From NCBI GenBank assembly GCA_950061135.1, contig CATLVU010000001.1:1-64000 (forward strand): a DNA stretch of 64,000 nt, in the 5' to 3' direction. Shown one piece after another: positions 17,414 through 25,656 of the stretch (position 1 is the first letter of the stretch; the number at the start of each line of letters is the position of its first letter). The notes under the pieces are model-generated. The model was given only the letters and a program-made list of their open reading frames with translations, did no database searches and was not told where the DNA came from. The position numbers and the translations under genes are program-made. Source of the stretch: an uncultured Oligoflexia bacterium (lineage in GTDB: Bacteria; Bdellovibrionota; Bacteriovoracia; Bacteriovoracales; Bacteriovoracaceae).

Positions 17414-18430
17414 ATGATTGAGCAGTTTATAAAAAATGATGAAACCTTAAAAAAGTGGCGAGCTTTCAAATCTCATAAGACTGGATATTATTCTTTGTGG
17501 ATTATCTTAGTTATGTGCTTGTTTAGCTTTACTGCCGAGTTCTGGGCGAATTCTAGACCAATTTTTTTGAGTTACCAAAATAAGACTTACTTCCCTGTGT
17601 TTAAGGAATACAGTGCAAAAGAATTTGGCGTCAAAGATAGCTTGGTAATAGATTATAGAAATTTAAAATTAAGTGAGGGTGATACAATTGTATGGCCTAT
17701 TATTAAATGGGACCCATATGAGTCCAATAAGAAAGTTGATGAATATCCTTCAGCTCCAAGTGCAAATAATTTATTTGGTACTGATGATAGAGGTAGAGAT
17801 GTTTTTGCAAGACTATTATATGGACTTAGATATTCGATAACATATTCTGTTTTGGTTTGGGTTATAACATTTATTATTGCGCTCATCCTTGGTGGTATTC
17901 AAGGTTATAAGGGGGGCTGGGTTGATCTTCTGGGACAAAGAGTTACCGAAGTTTTATCAACTGTTCCACAACTGTTTTTATTAATAATTTTAATAGCGAT
18001 ATTTCAGCCTTCATTAACTTTGTTAGTGGTGATAACAAGTCTGTTTGGTTGGATTGGTATTTCTCAATATGTCAGGGCCGAGTTTTTAAAAAATAGAAGA
18101 CAAGAGTATGTTGAGGCGGCAAGATCTTTAGGAGTAGGGCATGTTGGAATTTTCTTAAAACATATTCTACCTAATTCTTTGTCTCCAATAATTACTTTCT
18201 CTCCCTTTGTTATCGCTGGGGGAATCACTGCTTTGGCCAGTTTAGATTATCTTGGATTTGGTCTGACTCCTCCTACTCCTAGTTGGGGAGAGTTATTGGC
18301 CCAGGCACAAAATAATTTTACTATTGCTTGGTGGCTTGCTTTGTTTCCATCACTGGCATTATTTTCAATTTTAACTATGTTTAATTTCGTTGGTGAAGCC
18401 GTTAGGGATGCCTTGGATCCAAGACTTTAG
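17414..18430 (+). CDS. Peptide ABC transporter permease, DppC/OppC type
   Basis: The 338-residue second permease carries the characteristic LFGTDDRGRDVFARLLYGLRYS segment after an N-terminal helix, and the EAA loop YVEAARSLGVGHVGIFLKHILPNS. Residues 50-110 form a larger periplasmic loop than in E. coli DppC. The operon ends here with no DppD/DppF ATPase genes, so the ATP-hydrolysing subunits must come from elsewhere. The last 4 bp overlap the convergent Crp-like gene. Confidence 0.96.
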   Translation: MIEQFIKNDETLKKWRAFKSHKTGYYSLWIILVMCLFSFTAEFWANSRPIFLSYQNKTYFPVFKEYSAKEFGVKDSLVIDYRNLKLSEGDTIVWPIIKWDPYESNKKVDEYPSAPSANNLFGTDDRGRDVFARLLYGLRYSITYSVLVWVITFIIALILGGIQGYKGGWVDLLGQRVTEVLSTVPQLFLLIILIAIFQPSLTLLVVITSLFGWIGISQYVRAEFLKNRRQEYVEAARSLGVGHVGIFLKHILPNSLSPIITFSPFVIAGGITALASLDYLGFGLTPPTPSWGELLAQAQNNFTIAWWLALFPSLALFSILTMFNFVGEAVRDALDPRL

Positions 18431-19005
18431 ATATCTCTAAGTAATCTAGAAAGCGAAGGCGGTTGAATCCCAAGATAAGATGCAAGATATGATTTTGGGA
18501 TTCTTTTAACATCAATTCTTTCGTTATCAATAAACTTTTGCAGTCTTTCTTTGGCATTAAATTGAACAAACTCAATTTCTCTTTTAGTTTTAAACATATA
18601 GTTACGTAGTAAAACCTCGCGGTAAACTTCGCTCCAAATAGGATCGTGCTTCATTAGCCTTACAAACTCTTTGTATTTAATAGTGTAGATTTCACTTTCT
18701 TCAAGGGCCTGTACCGAAACCATTCTTTTAGAGTGTCCCCAAGTTAAAAAGAAGTCTAAAATAAAAGATCTTTCAGGAATAAAAGAATAAGTACGCTCAT
18801 CACCTTCCTGATCAATAAGAAAGATTCTAAAAAGCCCAGAACTAACGATCGCTACTTCATCACAGTGATCAAAATGTTGAAAAAAGAAATCACCTTTTTT
18901 AAGTTTTTTATGGGTAGTTATTTCTTCAATCTTGCCCCATTCAGAAATTTCAGTTTGGGTCATAGATTGTAAAAAGTCTTTTGTATTTAAATCAAATTTA
19001 GTCAT
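18427..19005 (-). CDS. Crp/Fnr-type transcriptional regulator
   Basis: The 192-residue protein has an N-terminal cyclic-nucleotide-binding beta barrel (about 25-115, including HCDEVAIVSSGLFRIF) and a short C-terminal helix-turn-helix (SYLASYLGIQPPSLSRLLR). The canonical cAMP-binding RxS cassette is not evident, so the effector is uncertain. It starts 11 bp downstream of the HtrA-like protease gene and has an AAGG site, so the two may be co-transcribed. Confidence 0.88.
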   Translation of the reverse strand: MTKFDLNTKDFLQSMTQTEISEWGKIEEITTHKKLKKGDFFFQHFDHCDEVAIVSSGLFRIFLIDQEGDERTYSFIPERSFILDFFLTWGHSKRMVSVQALEESEIYTIKYKEFVRLMKHDPIWSEVYREVLLRNYMFKTKREIEFVQFNAKERLQKFIDNERIDVKRIPKSYLASYLGIQPPSLSRLLRDI

Positions 19006-19016
19006 TAATTGCCTTC

Positions 19017-20066
19017 TTATAAAGCTTGTAGCTTCACTTTCAATTTCTTTTTCTTATCATCTCTAAGGTATTCAACTGTTATAGTATCACCAATTTTGTA
19101 CTTGCCAACTTCTTGATAGATATCATCCTTTGTATTCACCTCAACACCATTTACTTTTAAAATAACATCACCAAGATATATTCGGCCAAAGCGATCACGC
19201 ATCATTCCTTTAAGTCCTGCTATACCGGCAGCTCCATCAGGATCAACAAATGAAAGCACCACGCCTTTATCTCCAACATAACGATATTTAATTTCATCAT
19301 CCAGCACTCCTATTCCCAGTCCAGGCCTGATGACTTTACCATGCTCAATAAGCTGAGGTACGATTTTAGAGACTGTATCAACTGGAACTGCAAAACCAAG
19401 CCCTGCACTGGTAGCAGAAGTAGAAACAATCATTGTATTTACACCAATAAGATGCCCGTTAGAGTTGAGTAATGGCCCACCAGAATTTCCTCTATTGATC
19501 GCAGCATCAGTTTGGATCATATTGTGAATCTTTACACCACCAATACCATCCATTTTTCTCTCTAGGGCAGAAATAATACCTTTTGAGATTGAATGATCAA
19601 AACCAAACGGGTTTCCAATTGCTAATGCCATTTGGCCGACTTGTAAATCCTTTGAAGTTCCAACTTTTATAGGTCTAAGATCATCAGGCATTGTTTCAAG
19701 TTTTAAAACAGCAATATCTTTTGTGGGTGCAACACCTACAACTTTAGCTTTATATTGCTTAGAGTTTTTTCTAAAAGTAACCATAAAATTATCCCCGCCT
19801 TGGACAACGTGATAATTTGTTACAATATGACCTTTAGTATCCCAAACAAACCCCGTACCAGTACCCTGTGGAACTTCGACTTTTCCGTAAAAGAAACTAT
19901 CAGCAACTCTAATATTTGAGACGTTTACTACCGAATCTACGTTTGACTTGTAGATTTCAATAACTTTATTTTCAACAGGAAGCAGCTTTTTGTTAGTATC
20001 TTGCTTCACTTCCACAGCATGACAATTAACTAAAAATAGAGAAAAAATAATCGCTAAAAATTTCAT
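19017..20066 (-). CDS. HtrA/DegP-like serine protease (S1C) lipoprotein
   Basis: The track starts at 20096, but the internal ATG at 20066 has an AGGA site eight bases upstream and gives a proper lipoprotein signal (MKFLAIIFSLFLVNCHA). The trypsin-like domain shows the triad in VTNYHVV (His), TKDIAVLKLE (Asp) and RGNSGGPLLN (Ser). One C-terminal PDZ domain follows (from about residue 245). Such proteases handle misfolded envelope proteins. The single PDZ makes it DegS-like in layout, but with lipid rather than helix anchoring. The Crp-like gene follows 11 bp later. Confidence 0.95.
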   Translation of the reverse strand: MKFLAIIFSLFLVNCHAVEVKQDTNKKLLPVENKVIEIYKSNVDSVVNVSNIRVADSFFYGKVEVPQGTGTGFVWDTKGHIVTNYHVVQGGDNFMVTFRKNSKQYKAKVVGVAPTKDIAVLKLETMPDDLRPIKVGTSKDLQVGQMALAIGNPFGFDHSISKGIISALERKMDGIGGVKIHNMIQTDAAINRGNSGGPLLNSNGHLIGVNTMIVSTSATSAGLGFAVPVDTVSKIVPQLIEHGKVIRPGLGIGVLDDEIKYRYVGDKGVVLSFVDPDGAAGIAGLKGMMRDRFGRIYLGDVILKVNGVEVNTKDDIYQEVGKYKIGDTITVEYLRDDKKKKLKVKLQAL

Positions 20067-20156
20067 AGAAAATCCTTTCTTAATTGAGCTTTGCATTGTT
20101 TTTATATCCAGTTATATTAGTAAAATTCACGTAAAAATTCTAGCAAGGATTAAAAA

Positions 20157-21068
20157 ATGGAGCAGAGTGACAATATAGCTTTTTATAATAGATATTCTCA
20201 GAATATTGATTATGAGAAAATTTACGGCAAAAAAGCGATAGAATTTGTTTATGAAAATAAAATAGGCCAAATGCTACTACCTATTGTTACAAGTTCGACA
20301 GTTAGTAAGGTATATGGCCATCTACAAAATACAAAATACTCCGCTAAAAAAGTTCCTGAATTTATTAAAAGTTATAATATTCAAATTAATGAATTTGAGA
20401 AGGGAAGTAATCGTTTAAAACCTATTGAAGAGTCTTATATAAACTTTAATGAATTCTTTATAAGAAAGTATAAAAAAGGATTACGAAGCTTTCCTGAGGT
20501 ATCAGATGAATTAGGAGCTCCTGCAGAAGGAAGATATTTTGGGTATTCAAAAGTGGATGCTAACACCAAAATCCCTGTGAAGGGTAAGTTCTTATCGGTT
20601 CAAAACTTGTTATTAGATGAGCGCTTCTTTGAGCCCTTCATCGATGGACCATTGGTTATTTCAAGACTATGTCCCGTAGATTATCATCGTTATCACTATC
20701 CTGATGATGGCTCTACTGTTGATTCATATACAATTCCAGGAGAGCTACATTCAGTGAATCCGATGGCCCTAAGTTTTAAAGAGGATATTTTTATTAAAAA
20801 TGAGAGAAGAGTTTCTATTTTAGAGACAAAAAACTTTGGAACAATGGCCTATATTGAAGTCGGCGCAACTTGTGTAGGGAAAATTGTTCAATCCCACGAT
20901 GAAGATATTGAGTTTATACGAGGACAAGAAAAAGGTTATTTTCTATTTGGTGGAAGTACTGTCATCATTCTCGGTGAAAAGGGAAGGTGGGCGCCAAGCT
21001 CTGACATTCTCAACAATACACAGAACGGTATTGAAACTTATATCAGACTTGGCGATAAGATAAATTAA
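20157..21068 (+). CDS. psd: Phosphatidylserine decarboxylase
   Basis: The enzyme converts phosphatidylserine to phosphatidylethanolamine at the inner membrane. The 303-residue proenzyme has APAEGR, LCPVDYHRYHYP with the catalytic His, GELHSVNP, and the self-cleavage motif GGST (Ser267, usually LGST), where autoproteolysis creates the pyruvoyl group. Length matches the family. It overlaps the convergent lipoprotein gene by 4 bp. No phosphatidylserine synthase gene is nearby. Confidence 0.97.
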   Translation: MEQSDNIAFYNRYSQNIDYEKIYGKKAIEFVYENKIGQMLLPIVTSSTVSKVYGHLQNTKYSAKKVPEFIKSYNIQINEFEKGSNRLKPIEESYINFNEFFIRKYKKGLRSFPEVSDELGAPAEGRYFGYSKVDANTKIPVKGKFLSVQNLLLDERFFEPFIDGPLVISRLCPVDYHRYHYPDDGSTVDSYTIPGELHSVNPMALSFKEDIFIKNERRVSILETKNFGTMAYIEVGATCVGKIVQSHDEDIEFIRGQEKGYFLFGGSTVIILGEKGRWAPSSDILNNTQNGIETYIRLGDKIN

Positions 21069-22492
21069 AAATTACTCAAACTTTTAATTTTTAAAGATAG
21101 GTTTAGATCGGAATAGCGATAAAATGTTTTTTTACGCTTACTAATTTCATGTTTTGAGTCGCATTTATATTTATGAACTCCACTTTCATATTTTTTGTTA
21201 TTTTTAAAAGAGATATGAAAACTTAAGTTGTTCTCTCTTCTCGCCTCAAGACTGGTAAAAAAAGATTTAAATTCTTTGTAATAGACTGTACGACTATTGA
21301 TATGAAATTGAAGGTATTTATCAATATTTTTGGCAGTAAGTTTGATAGTTTTACTTTCTTGATGTGTTTGAGTGATAGAACATTTAATTTTTTTTATATA
21401 ATCTCGCTCTAGCCCATCCATGTGGATTGAGATTGTTTTTCTTTTCGTTTGAGTTATTGCACTTGAAAGTTTAAAGCTACCATGAATAATGACATCTGCC
21501 TTGGATAGGTTCTTAAGAGAAAGAGTCTTTGGAAGCTTACGATACGTTTTTGTGTAAGTCTTATTCCAAGATGCGTACTTAATAATTTCAGACTTTTTAA
21601 TGTAAATGAGTTGTAGATTATCGAGAGGCGTAGGTTTAAAATTTGTTTTTTGATTTTTTCTATTTAATAAGATCCAATAACTAGGGTCCTTTATTCTAGA
21701 GGATTGTACTTTGTTTAGAAATGAGTTATTTTTTTTACCAACACTTAGTATTTCTGACTCTTTATTAAACTTAATCTCAGGGTAGATTTCTCTTAGCCCT
21801 TCTTGGAGAGTTAGCTTGCTGGATACTGAATATGATTTTAGTTTTCCATCAAAGATTGTGACTTTATAGGTGTTGTTGTTAACACTTTTTTCAAATTCGC
21901 TAAAATGTTGTTCATTCTTATTACGTTCAAAAATAAAGTCCTGAACTGTAGCAATCATAGTATTTGATAATAATTTATTTGCAACGACTACTTCTTCTTG
22001 TTTTGGTAAGATATTGAAATAGGAATTTTTTATAGTTTGATACTTGAGAATGAAACTTGAATTCTTGGTGTCTCTAATTCTAAGGTTTTGCTTAAAGGTC
22101 GATGTGTTAAAACGCGTATTCTTTTCAACTCCACTTATAGTAAAGGAATGAGGATCAGGTAAATTAAACCTTACTTCAGGCTTTTGAATCTGTTTGAAAA
22201 GATCAGTATAAAAAACAGTTCTGTTTAATGTCGTTTTATTTACTTTAAGCGACCGTGTTTTATTTTGGCTCTCTTGCTCTATATCTAAATCAATTGAGTA
22301 TTGAGGGTAGTCAGCAATATAAGGATTCGGATCATTTTTACTTGTAAGAAAATCACCATCGATATCATCTGCGATAATTTTTTGAGGCCCAGGATTGGAT
22401 GAATAGGAATATGTACCATTTCCTGTTTTATTGTTTTTGCCACAAGCAATAAATAAACTAGTAGTTAAGAATAGAATTACAAATGTTTTCAT
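21065..22492 (-). CDS. Large lipoprotein of the sigma54 operon
   Basis: The 475-residue protein begins with a lipoprotein signal (lipobox FIACGK) and a low-complexity linker. Next comes DIDGDFLTSKNDPNP, which resembles a thrombospondin type-3 calcium-binding repeat. The remainder is lysine-, asparagine- and serine-rich and probably beta-rich. No family is recognised. It is the last gene of the operon starting at the sigma54 promoter near 23.32 kb, and its first 35 bp overlap the preceding gene, so translation is coupled. A surface or outer-membrane role is inferred from the lipid anchor. Confidence 0.8.
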   Translation of the reverse strand: MKTFVILFLTTSLFIACGKNNKTGNGTYSYSSNPGPQKIIADDIDGDFLTSKNDPNPYIADYPQYSIDLDIEQESQNKTRSLKVNKTTLNRTVFYTDLFKQIQKPEVRFNLPDPHSFTISGVEKNTRFNTSTFKQNLRIRDTKNSSFILKYQTIKNSYFNILPKQEEVVVANKLLSNTMIATVQDFIFERNKNEQHFSEFEKSVNNNTYKVTIFDGKLKSYSVSSKLTLQEGLREIYPEIKFNKESEILSVGKKNNSFLNKVQSSRIKDPSYWILLNRKNQKTNFKPTPLDNLQLIYIKKSEIIKYASWNKTYTKTYRKLPKTLSLKNLSKADVIIHGSFKLSSAITQTKRKTISIHMDGLERDYIKKIKCSITQTHQESKTIKLTAKNIDKYLQFHINSRTVYYKEFKSFFTSLEARRENNLSFHISFKNNKKYESGVHKYKCDSKHEISKRKKTFYRYSDLNLSLKIKSLSNF

Positions 22493-22937
22493 AGCTATCT
22501 TCTCCCCAGAAAATAATTTTTTTTGATGATGTTTTTTTGTTTTTTGAATCTAATGAGTCTAAAAAAGAGTTTAAATTATATAGCAAGCCTCTAAATATTT
22601 TTTCCTCAGAGCTATTCATATAGACTTTTTTTAGCTGAAATGTTTTTTGATCATTCTCAAGCCTGTTTCTAATACAGGTTTGAGTAATATCGGTAAGCTC
22701 ATTGTGGAGGCTGTCTATTGTATTGAAGTTTAGTGCAAGGTCGTTTTCTATATTTTCCGCTAATGTATAACCCTGATGAGTGTTAATAACTAATTCTTTT
22801 GTTATTAGTTCAAATAATGAGCTCTCAAGTATAGATCGTTGCAGTTTAGTATTAATTTGAAGTTCTTCAAGAGTGAATGTCTTTTTTTGAATTGTTTCGA
22901 TGATAAGTCTATCAATAATTGTAAGTGAATTGTTCAT
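22458..22937 (-). CDS. Winged-helix-like protein, unknown
   Basis: The 159-residue cytosolic protein has an N-terminal region (IDRLIIETIQKKTFTLEELQINTKLQRSIL...) that reads like a winged helix, followed by a mostly helical part ending in KKIIFWGEDSYENI. DNA binding is possible but not certain. AAGGA precedes the start. It lies between an HTH-like gene and a lipoprotein gene in one sigma54-driven operon and overlaps the lipoprotein by 35 bp. Confidence 0.7.
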   Translation of the reverse strand: MNNSLTIIDRLIIETIQKKTFTLEELQINTKLQRSILESSLFELITKELVINTHQGYTLAENIENDLALNFNTIDSLHNELTDITQTCIRNRLENDQKTFQLKKVYMNSSEEKIFRGLLYNLNSFLDSLDSKNKKTSSKKIIFWGEDSYENICNSILNY

Positions 22938-22946
22938 ACGATGTCC

Positions 22947-23285
22947 TTAGGCTAATTGTTGATTTAGATAACGAAGATTATTATTTTTTACGTTGTGGAT
23001 TTGGATTGCTTGCGCCATTTGTCCCATAATATAAGCGATTTTTTTATCAGAAAGGCACTCAAGACTTTGCTTTGACAGGTTCATGAATTGATTAATTGTC
23101 GGGGCTTGTGAGTTATTTAATAAAGCGTTTTCAAATGCTTCAAATTCTTTTAGCTTCATTTCACTTCCGTTTATTATTCTAAACACTCGAGTGAGTTGAA
23201 TACCTGTTTTTTCCGATGTCTCTCTTAGAGGTTCATCAGGAAAGGCTAATCTGTAGCGGTGTAAAATTGATGATTGTAAACTCAT
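22947..23285 (-). CDS. Small HTH-like protein, first gene of a sigma54 operon
   Basis: The 112-residue product has an HTH-like N-terminal half (LRETSEKTGIQLTRVFRIING resembles the helix-turn-helix of XRE proteins) and a helical C-terminal half. AAGGAG precedes the ATG. A sigma54 promoter lies about 35 bp upstream, directly after the stop codon of the NtrC-type activator gene on the same strand. It may be a co-regulator of that locus. Confidence 0.72.
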   Translation of the reverse strand: MSLQSSILHRYRLAFPDEPLRETSEKTGIQLTRVFRIINGSEMKLKEFEAFENALLNNSQAPTINQFMNLSKQSLECLSDKKIAYIMGQMAQAIQIHNVKNNNLRYLNQQLA

Positions 23286-23316
23286 GCTTTTCTCCTTGTT
23301 GTTTTGGAAAAGCTAT

Positions 23317-23335
23317 GAGCAATACTTGTGCCAAG
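23317..23335 (-). promoter_or_regulatory. Sigma54 promoter for the HTH-lipoprotein operon
   Basis: Read on the minus strand, CTTGGCACAAGTATTGCT matches TGGCAC-N5-TTGCT with GG and GC separated by 10 bp. It sits between the TAA of the activator gene and the start of the 112-residue HTH-like gene, so the operon can be switched separately from the activator gene. Confidence 0.85.
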
Positions 23336-24670
23336 TTAGTGGTGCATTGTTTCAAAAATACGATAAAATGCTGAAGAAGAAATTTTAAGTTCTCTAATTA
23401 CGTGAGTAATTTTTCCTTTGTGCTTTAACATTGAACTTTTTACACACTCTTCTTCAATTGTTCGCATAAAGTCTCGAAGACCATTTTGTTGTATGAAGTT
23501 TATTTGTGCAGGTGTTAAAAGTTGATTTGATCGCAAATTAATTTGTGTCGAGCAAGGTAGAATATCTTCAGCATCTATGATCCCTTCTGAGTTGAGGGTT
23601 AAAATATCGATAAACTTTTTTAGCTCTCGAATATTTCCAGGCCATTGCTTATCTATTATTTTTTCAAGGGCCTCTTCTTTTAGAACAACTCTTCGAGGTG
23701 ATTGTTTTAAAAAGTATTTTACCAGTAGTGGGATGTCTTTTTTTCTCTCTCTGAGGGGAGGAATATTAAGGTTTAGTCCTGAAATTCTGTAGTACAAATC
23801 TTGTCTGAATTTGCCATTGGCTATTTTTTCAAACAGGTTTTCACATGTTGCTGTTATGAGGGTGAATCGACTTTGAATAACTTGATTTGAACCAACAGGA
23901 CTGAAGCTTCCTGTTTCTATTGCTTGTAAGATTTTTTGTTGCATAGACTGTGACATTGTTGCAATTTCATCTAAAAACAATGTGCCATTATGGGCCTGTT
24001 CCAGCTTTCCCTTTTTCTGTGAAGTTGCTCCTGTAAAAGCACCTTTTTCATGGCCAAAAAGTTCAGACTCTATTAAATTCTCAGAAATTTCTGAGCAATT
24101 CAGATGTATAAATGGGGCATTGTCTGGATAATTATGTGAATGAAGAAAACGTCCAAGTATACTTTTACCAACTCCCGTTTCTCCTGTGATCAAGATTGTT
24201 TTTTCCCTTAAATCAATTTTACATAAGTTTTCGATTTGTTTTTTAAGTCCAGAGTGCTGAGTAATATAATTTTCTGAAAATAATTTCTCTAGCGGAGAGT
24301 CCTGATATTGTTTGATAAATTTTTGAATATAGGGTTTTAAGTGGGAGTTAAAACTCCGCTTTGCTAAAAAATGATTACAACCACTTAGGTAAGCTTTTTC
24401 TATTATTTTCTCATCAGTCTGTGAGCTAAGTGTGATTGTGTGGATTTTTTTGCTTTTAGCATATTTAAGAATTTCAATACCGGCTTCAGGTCCATCGATA
24501 TGCATATCAACTAGGGCCAGGTCAAAATGATTATTTTGAAGCAGCTTATGAGCTTTTAGACGGTCATCTGCTTCTGTGAATACTGCGATATCACTTAACA
24601 CTGTCTTAACAGCATGGCGAAAGTATTTATCATCATCGACTAATAATATGTGGATTGTGCCTCTTGTCAT
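23336..24670 (-). CDS. NtrC-type sigma54-dependent response regulator
   Basis: The 444-residue enhancer-binding protein has a receiver domain (VDDD at 11-14, phosphoacceptor D55 in LVDMH, K104 followed by Arg instead of the usual Pro), an AAA+ domain (Walker A GETGVGKS 163-170, sigma54-contact loop GAFTGA 210-215, Walker B LFLDEI) and a Fis-type HTH at the C-terminus (ITHVIRELKISSSAFYRIF). It should activate sigma54 promoters when phosphorylated. Two such promoters flank it: one just after its stop and one upstream of the divergent small gene. No cognate kinase lies beside it. Its own upstream region has a TATAAT-like -10 but no clear -35. Confidence 0.95.
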   Translation of the reverse strand: MTRGTIHILLVDDDKYFRHAVKTVLSDIAVFTEADDRLKAHKLLQNNHFDLALVDMHIDGPEAGIEILKYAKSKKIHTITLSSQTDEKIIEKAYLSGCNHFLAKRSFNSHLKPYIQKFIKQYQDSPLEKLFSENYITQHSGLKKQIENLCKIDLREKTILITGETGVGKSILGRFLHSHNYPDNAPFIHLNCSEISENLIESELFGHEKGAFTGATSQKKGKLEQAHNGTLFLDEIATMSQSMQQKILQAIETGSFSPVGSNQVIQSRFTLITATCENLFEKIANGKFRQDLYYRISGLNLNIPPLRERKKDIPLLVKYFLKQSPRRVVLKEEALEKIIDKQWPGNIRELKKFIDILTLNSEGIIDAEDILPCSTQINLRSNQLLTPAQINFIQQNGLRDFMRTIEEECVKSSMLKHKGKITHVIRELKISSSAFYRIFETMHH

Positions 24671-24742
24671 TGGGCGATATTGCCACGGATTTATTCGGAA
24701 ACCAAATATTATATTTGAATTCGGAATATTTTATAAGATTTA

Positions 24743-24893
24743 AACTGCCCTACTTAATTGGTGTTGAGGATAGGAAAAGCTAAATATTTACGAAGATATA
24801 CATAAATACATTGTGGCTGCTAATTTTATATTAATAATAATCAATGATTCTAACTATCTAATAATAAATTAACACCATTCTTGTAGGTCAGTT
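24743..24893 (+). repeat. 151-bp element with inverted ends, copy B
   Basis: The ends AACTGCCCTACTTAATTGG (from 24743) and ...CATTCTTGTAGGTCAGTT (to 24893) are inverted relatives of each other and of copy A at 11534-11685. The right end, inverted, is nearly identical to the left end of copy A (AACTGACCTACAAGAnTGGTGTT). GGCTGC occurs at offset +72 as in copy A. The copy lies between the divergent activator gene and a small secreted-protein gene, with a sigma54 promoter only 6 bp beyond its right end. Confidence 0.7.
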
Positions 24894-24897
24894 TGTG

Positions 24898-24914
24898 TTG
24901 GTATGAGAATTGCT
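24898..24914 (+). promoter_or_regulatory. Sigma54 promoter for the 78-residue secreted protein
   Basis: GTTGGTATGAGAATTGCT has GG (24900-24901) and GC (24912-24913) separated by 10 bp, and a strong TTGCT -12 half. The -24 half is less perfect than in the other two promoters (TGGTATG). The predicted start is near 24925, about 36 bp before the ATG. Confidence 0.7.
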
Positions 24915-24960
24915 TGATAAATAGTAGAAATGCTGAAAATCCCATATTAAAAGGAAAATT

Positions 24961-25197
24961 ATGCTCAAACTATTTACAGTTGTTATTATGTTCTACACTT
25001 CAAGCTTGTTCGCTTTTAGCAGTTTTACTACTAAAGAGTATGTGAAATCAGATCTTTGGCAAAATGGTGTTAAAAAATCCAAAGAAGCTAAAGTACAACC
25101 ATCGCATAGACAAGTCTCTTCCAAGGGACTGAACGAGGAAGTTTTAGTACCTCTATTAAAGTTAGAAAGGGAATTAAAAATTTCTGGCCAGATTTAA
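24961..25197 (+). CDS. Small secreted protein behind a sigma54 promoter
   Basis: The 78-residue precursor has a signal peptide (MLKLFTVVIMFYTSSLFAFS) and a short charged mature part without Cys. AAAGGAAAA precedes the ATG. No family is recognised. Its sigma54 promoter, the adjacent activator gene and the inverted-repeat element suggest it is a regulated export product of this locus. The MarR gene follows 21 bp later. Confidence 0.7.
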   Translation: MLKLFTVVIMFYTSSLFAFSSFTTKEYVKSDLWQNGVKKSKEAKVQPSHRQVSSKGLNEEVLVPLLKLERELKISGQI

Positions 25198-25203
25198 AAA
25201 TCG

Positions 25204-25216
25204 TACTATTATAGTA
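25204..25216. promoter_or_regulatory. Perfect palindrome directly before the MarR gene
   Basis: TACTAT-T-ATAGTA ends two bases before the ATG and occupies the place where a ribosome binding site is expected; no Shine-Dalgarno sequence is visible. MarR proteins bind such palindromes, so it may be an autoregulatory operator. Confidence 0.45.
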
Positions 25217-25218
25217 TC

Positions 25219-25656
25219 ATGGACAAGGTCGCTAAAATAGGCAGTTTGCTAAAAAAAATTTACAGAGTTTATTCAAACACTCTTATACAAACATTAGAAG
25301 ATCAAGGCTTTCTCGATCTTCGAGTTAGCTTTCTGGAAATTTTGATCTATATATCTCAAAACCCTAATTCTTCAATAAAACTAATTGGAGAGGCATGTGG
25401 TTTAAAAAAACAAACAATGACAAGTCATCTAAATGAACTCGAAAGAAGAGGCTATATTTCTCGTTCTCCTAGTCCACAAGATAAAAGAGAACTTCAGGTT
25501 AATTTAACAGATTACGGTATCAAGTTTAAAGTATCTCTTTTTAATGTGATGAATCAGTTAGAAACAGAGTATGATTCCAAGTTAGGTGAAGTTGAAATGG
25601 AAAGAATTTCTTTTTCTCTAGAAAACTTTTACCAAAAAATTGATTCTAGGAGCTAA
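25219..25656 (+). CDS. MarR-family transcriptional regulator
   Basis: The 145-residue winged-helix dimer has the recognition segment IKLIGEACGLKKQTMTSHLNELERRGYI and wing SRSPSPQDKRELQVNLTDYG, which are typical of MarR. It probably responds to a small ligand. The 13-bp palindrome overlapping its translation start suggests autoregulation. Its end overlaps the convergent membrane protein gene by 4 bp. Confidence 0.93.
   Translation: MDKVAKIGSLLKKIYRVYSNTLIQTLEDQGFLDLRVSFLEILIYISQNPNSSIKLIGEACGLKKQTMTSHLNELERRGYISRSPSPQDKRELQVNLTDYGIKFKVSLFNVMNQLETEYDSKLGEVEMERISFSLENFYQKIDSRS

Noticed and set aside
23286-23313. Hairpin with the AAGGA ribosome binding site in its loop, as a second CsrA target
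   Set aside because: The 5' arm (GCTTTTC) would lie at or just upstream of the predicted sigma54 start near 23307, so it is probably not fully transcribed.
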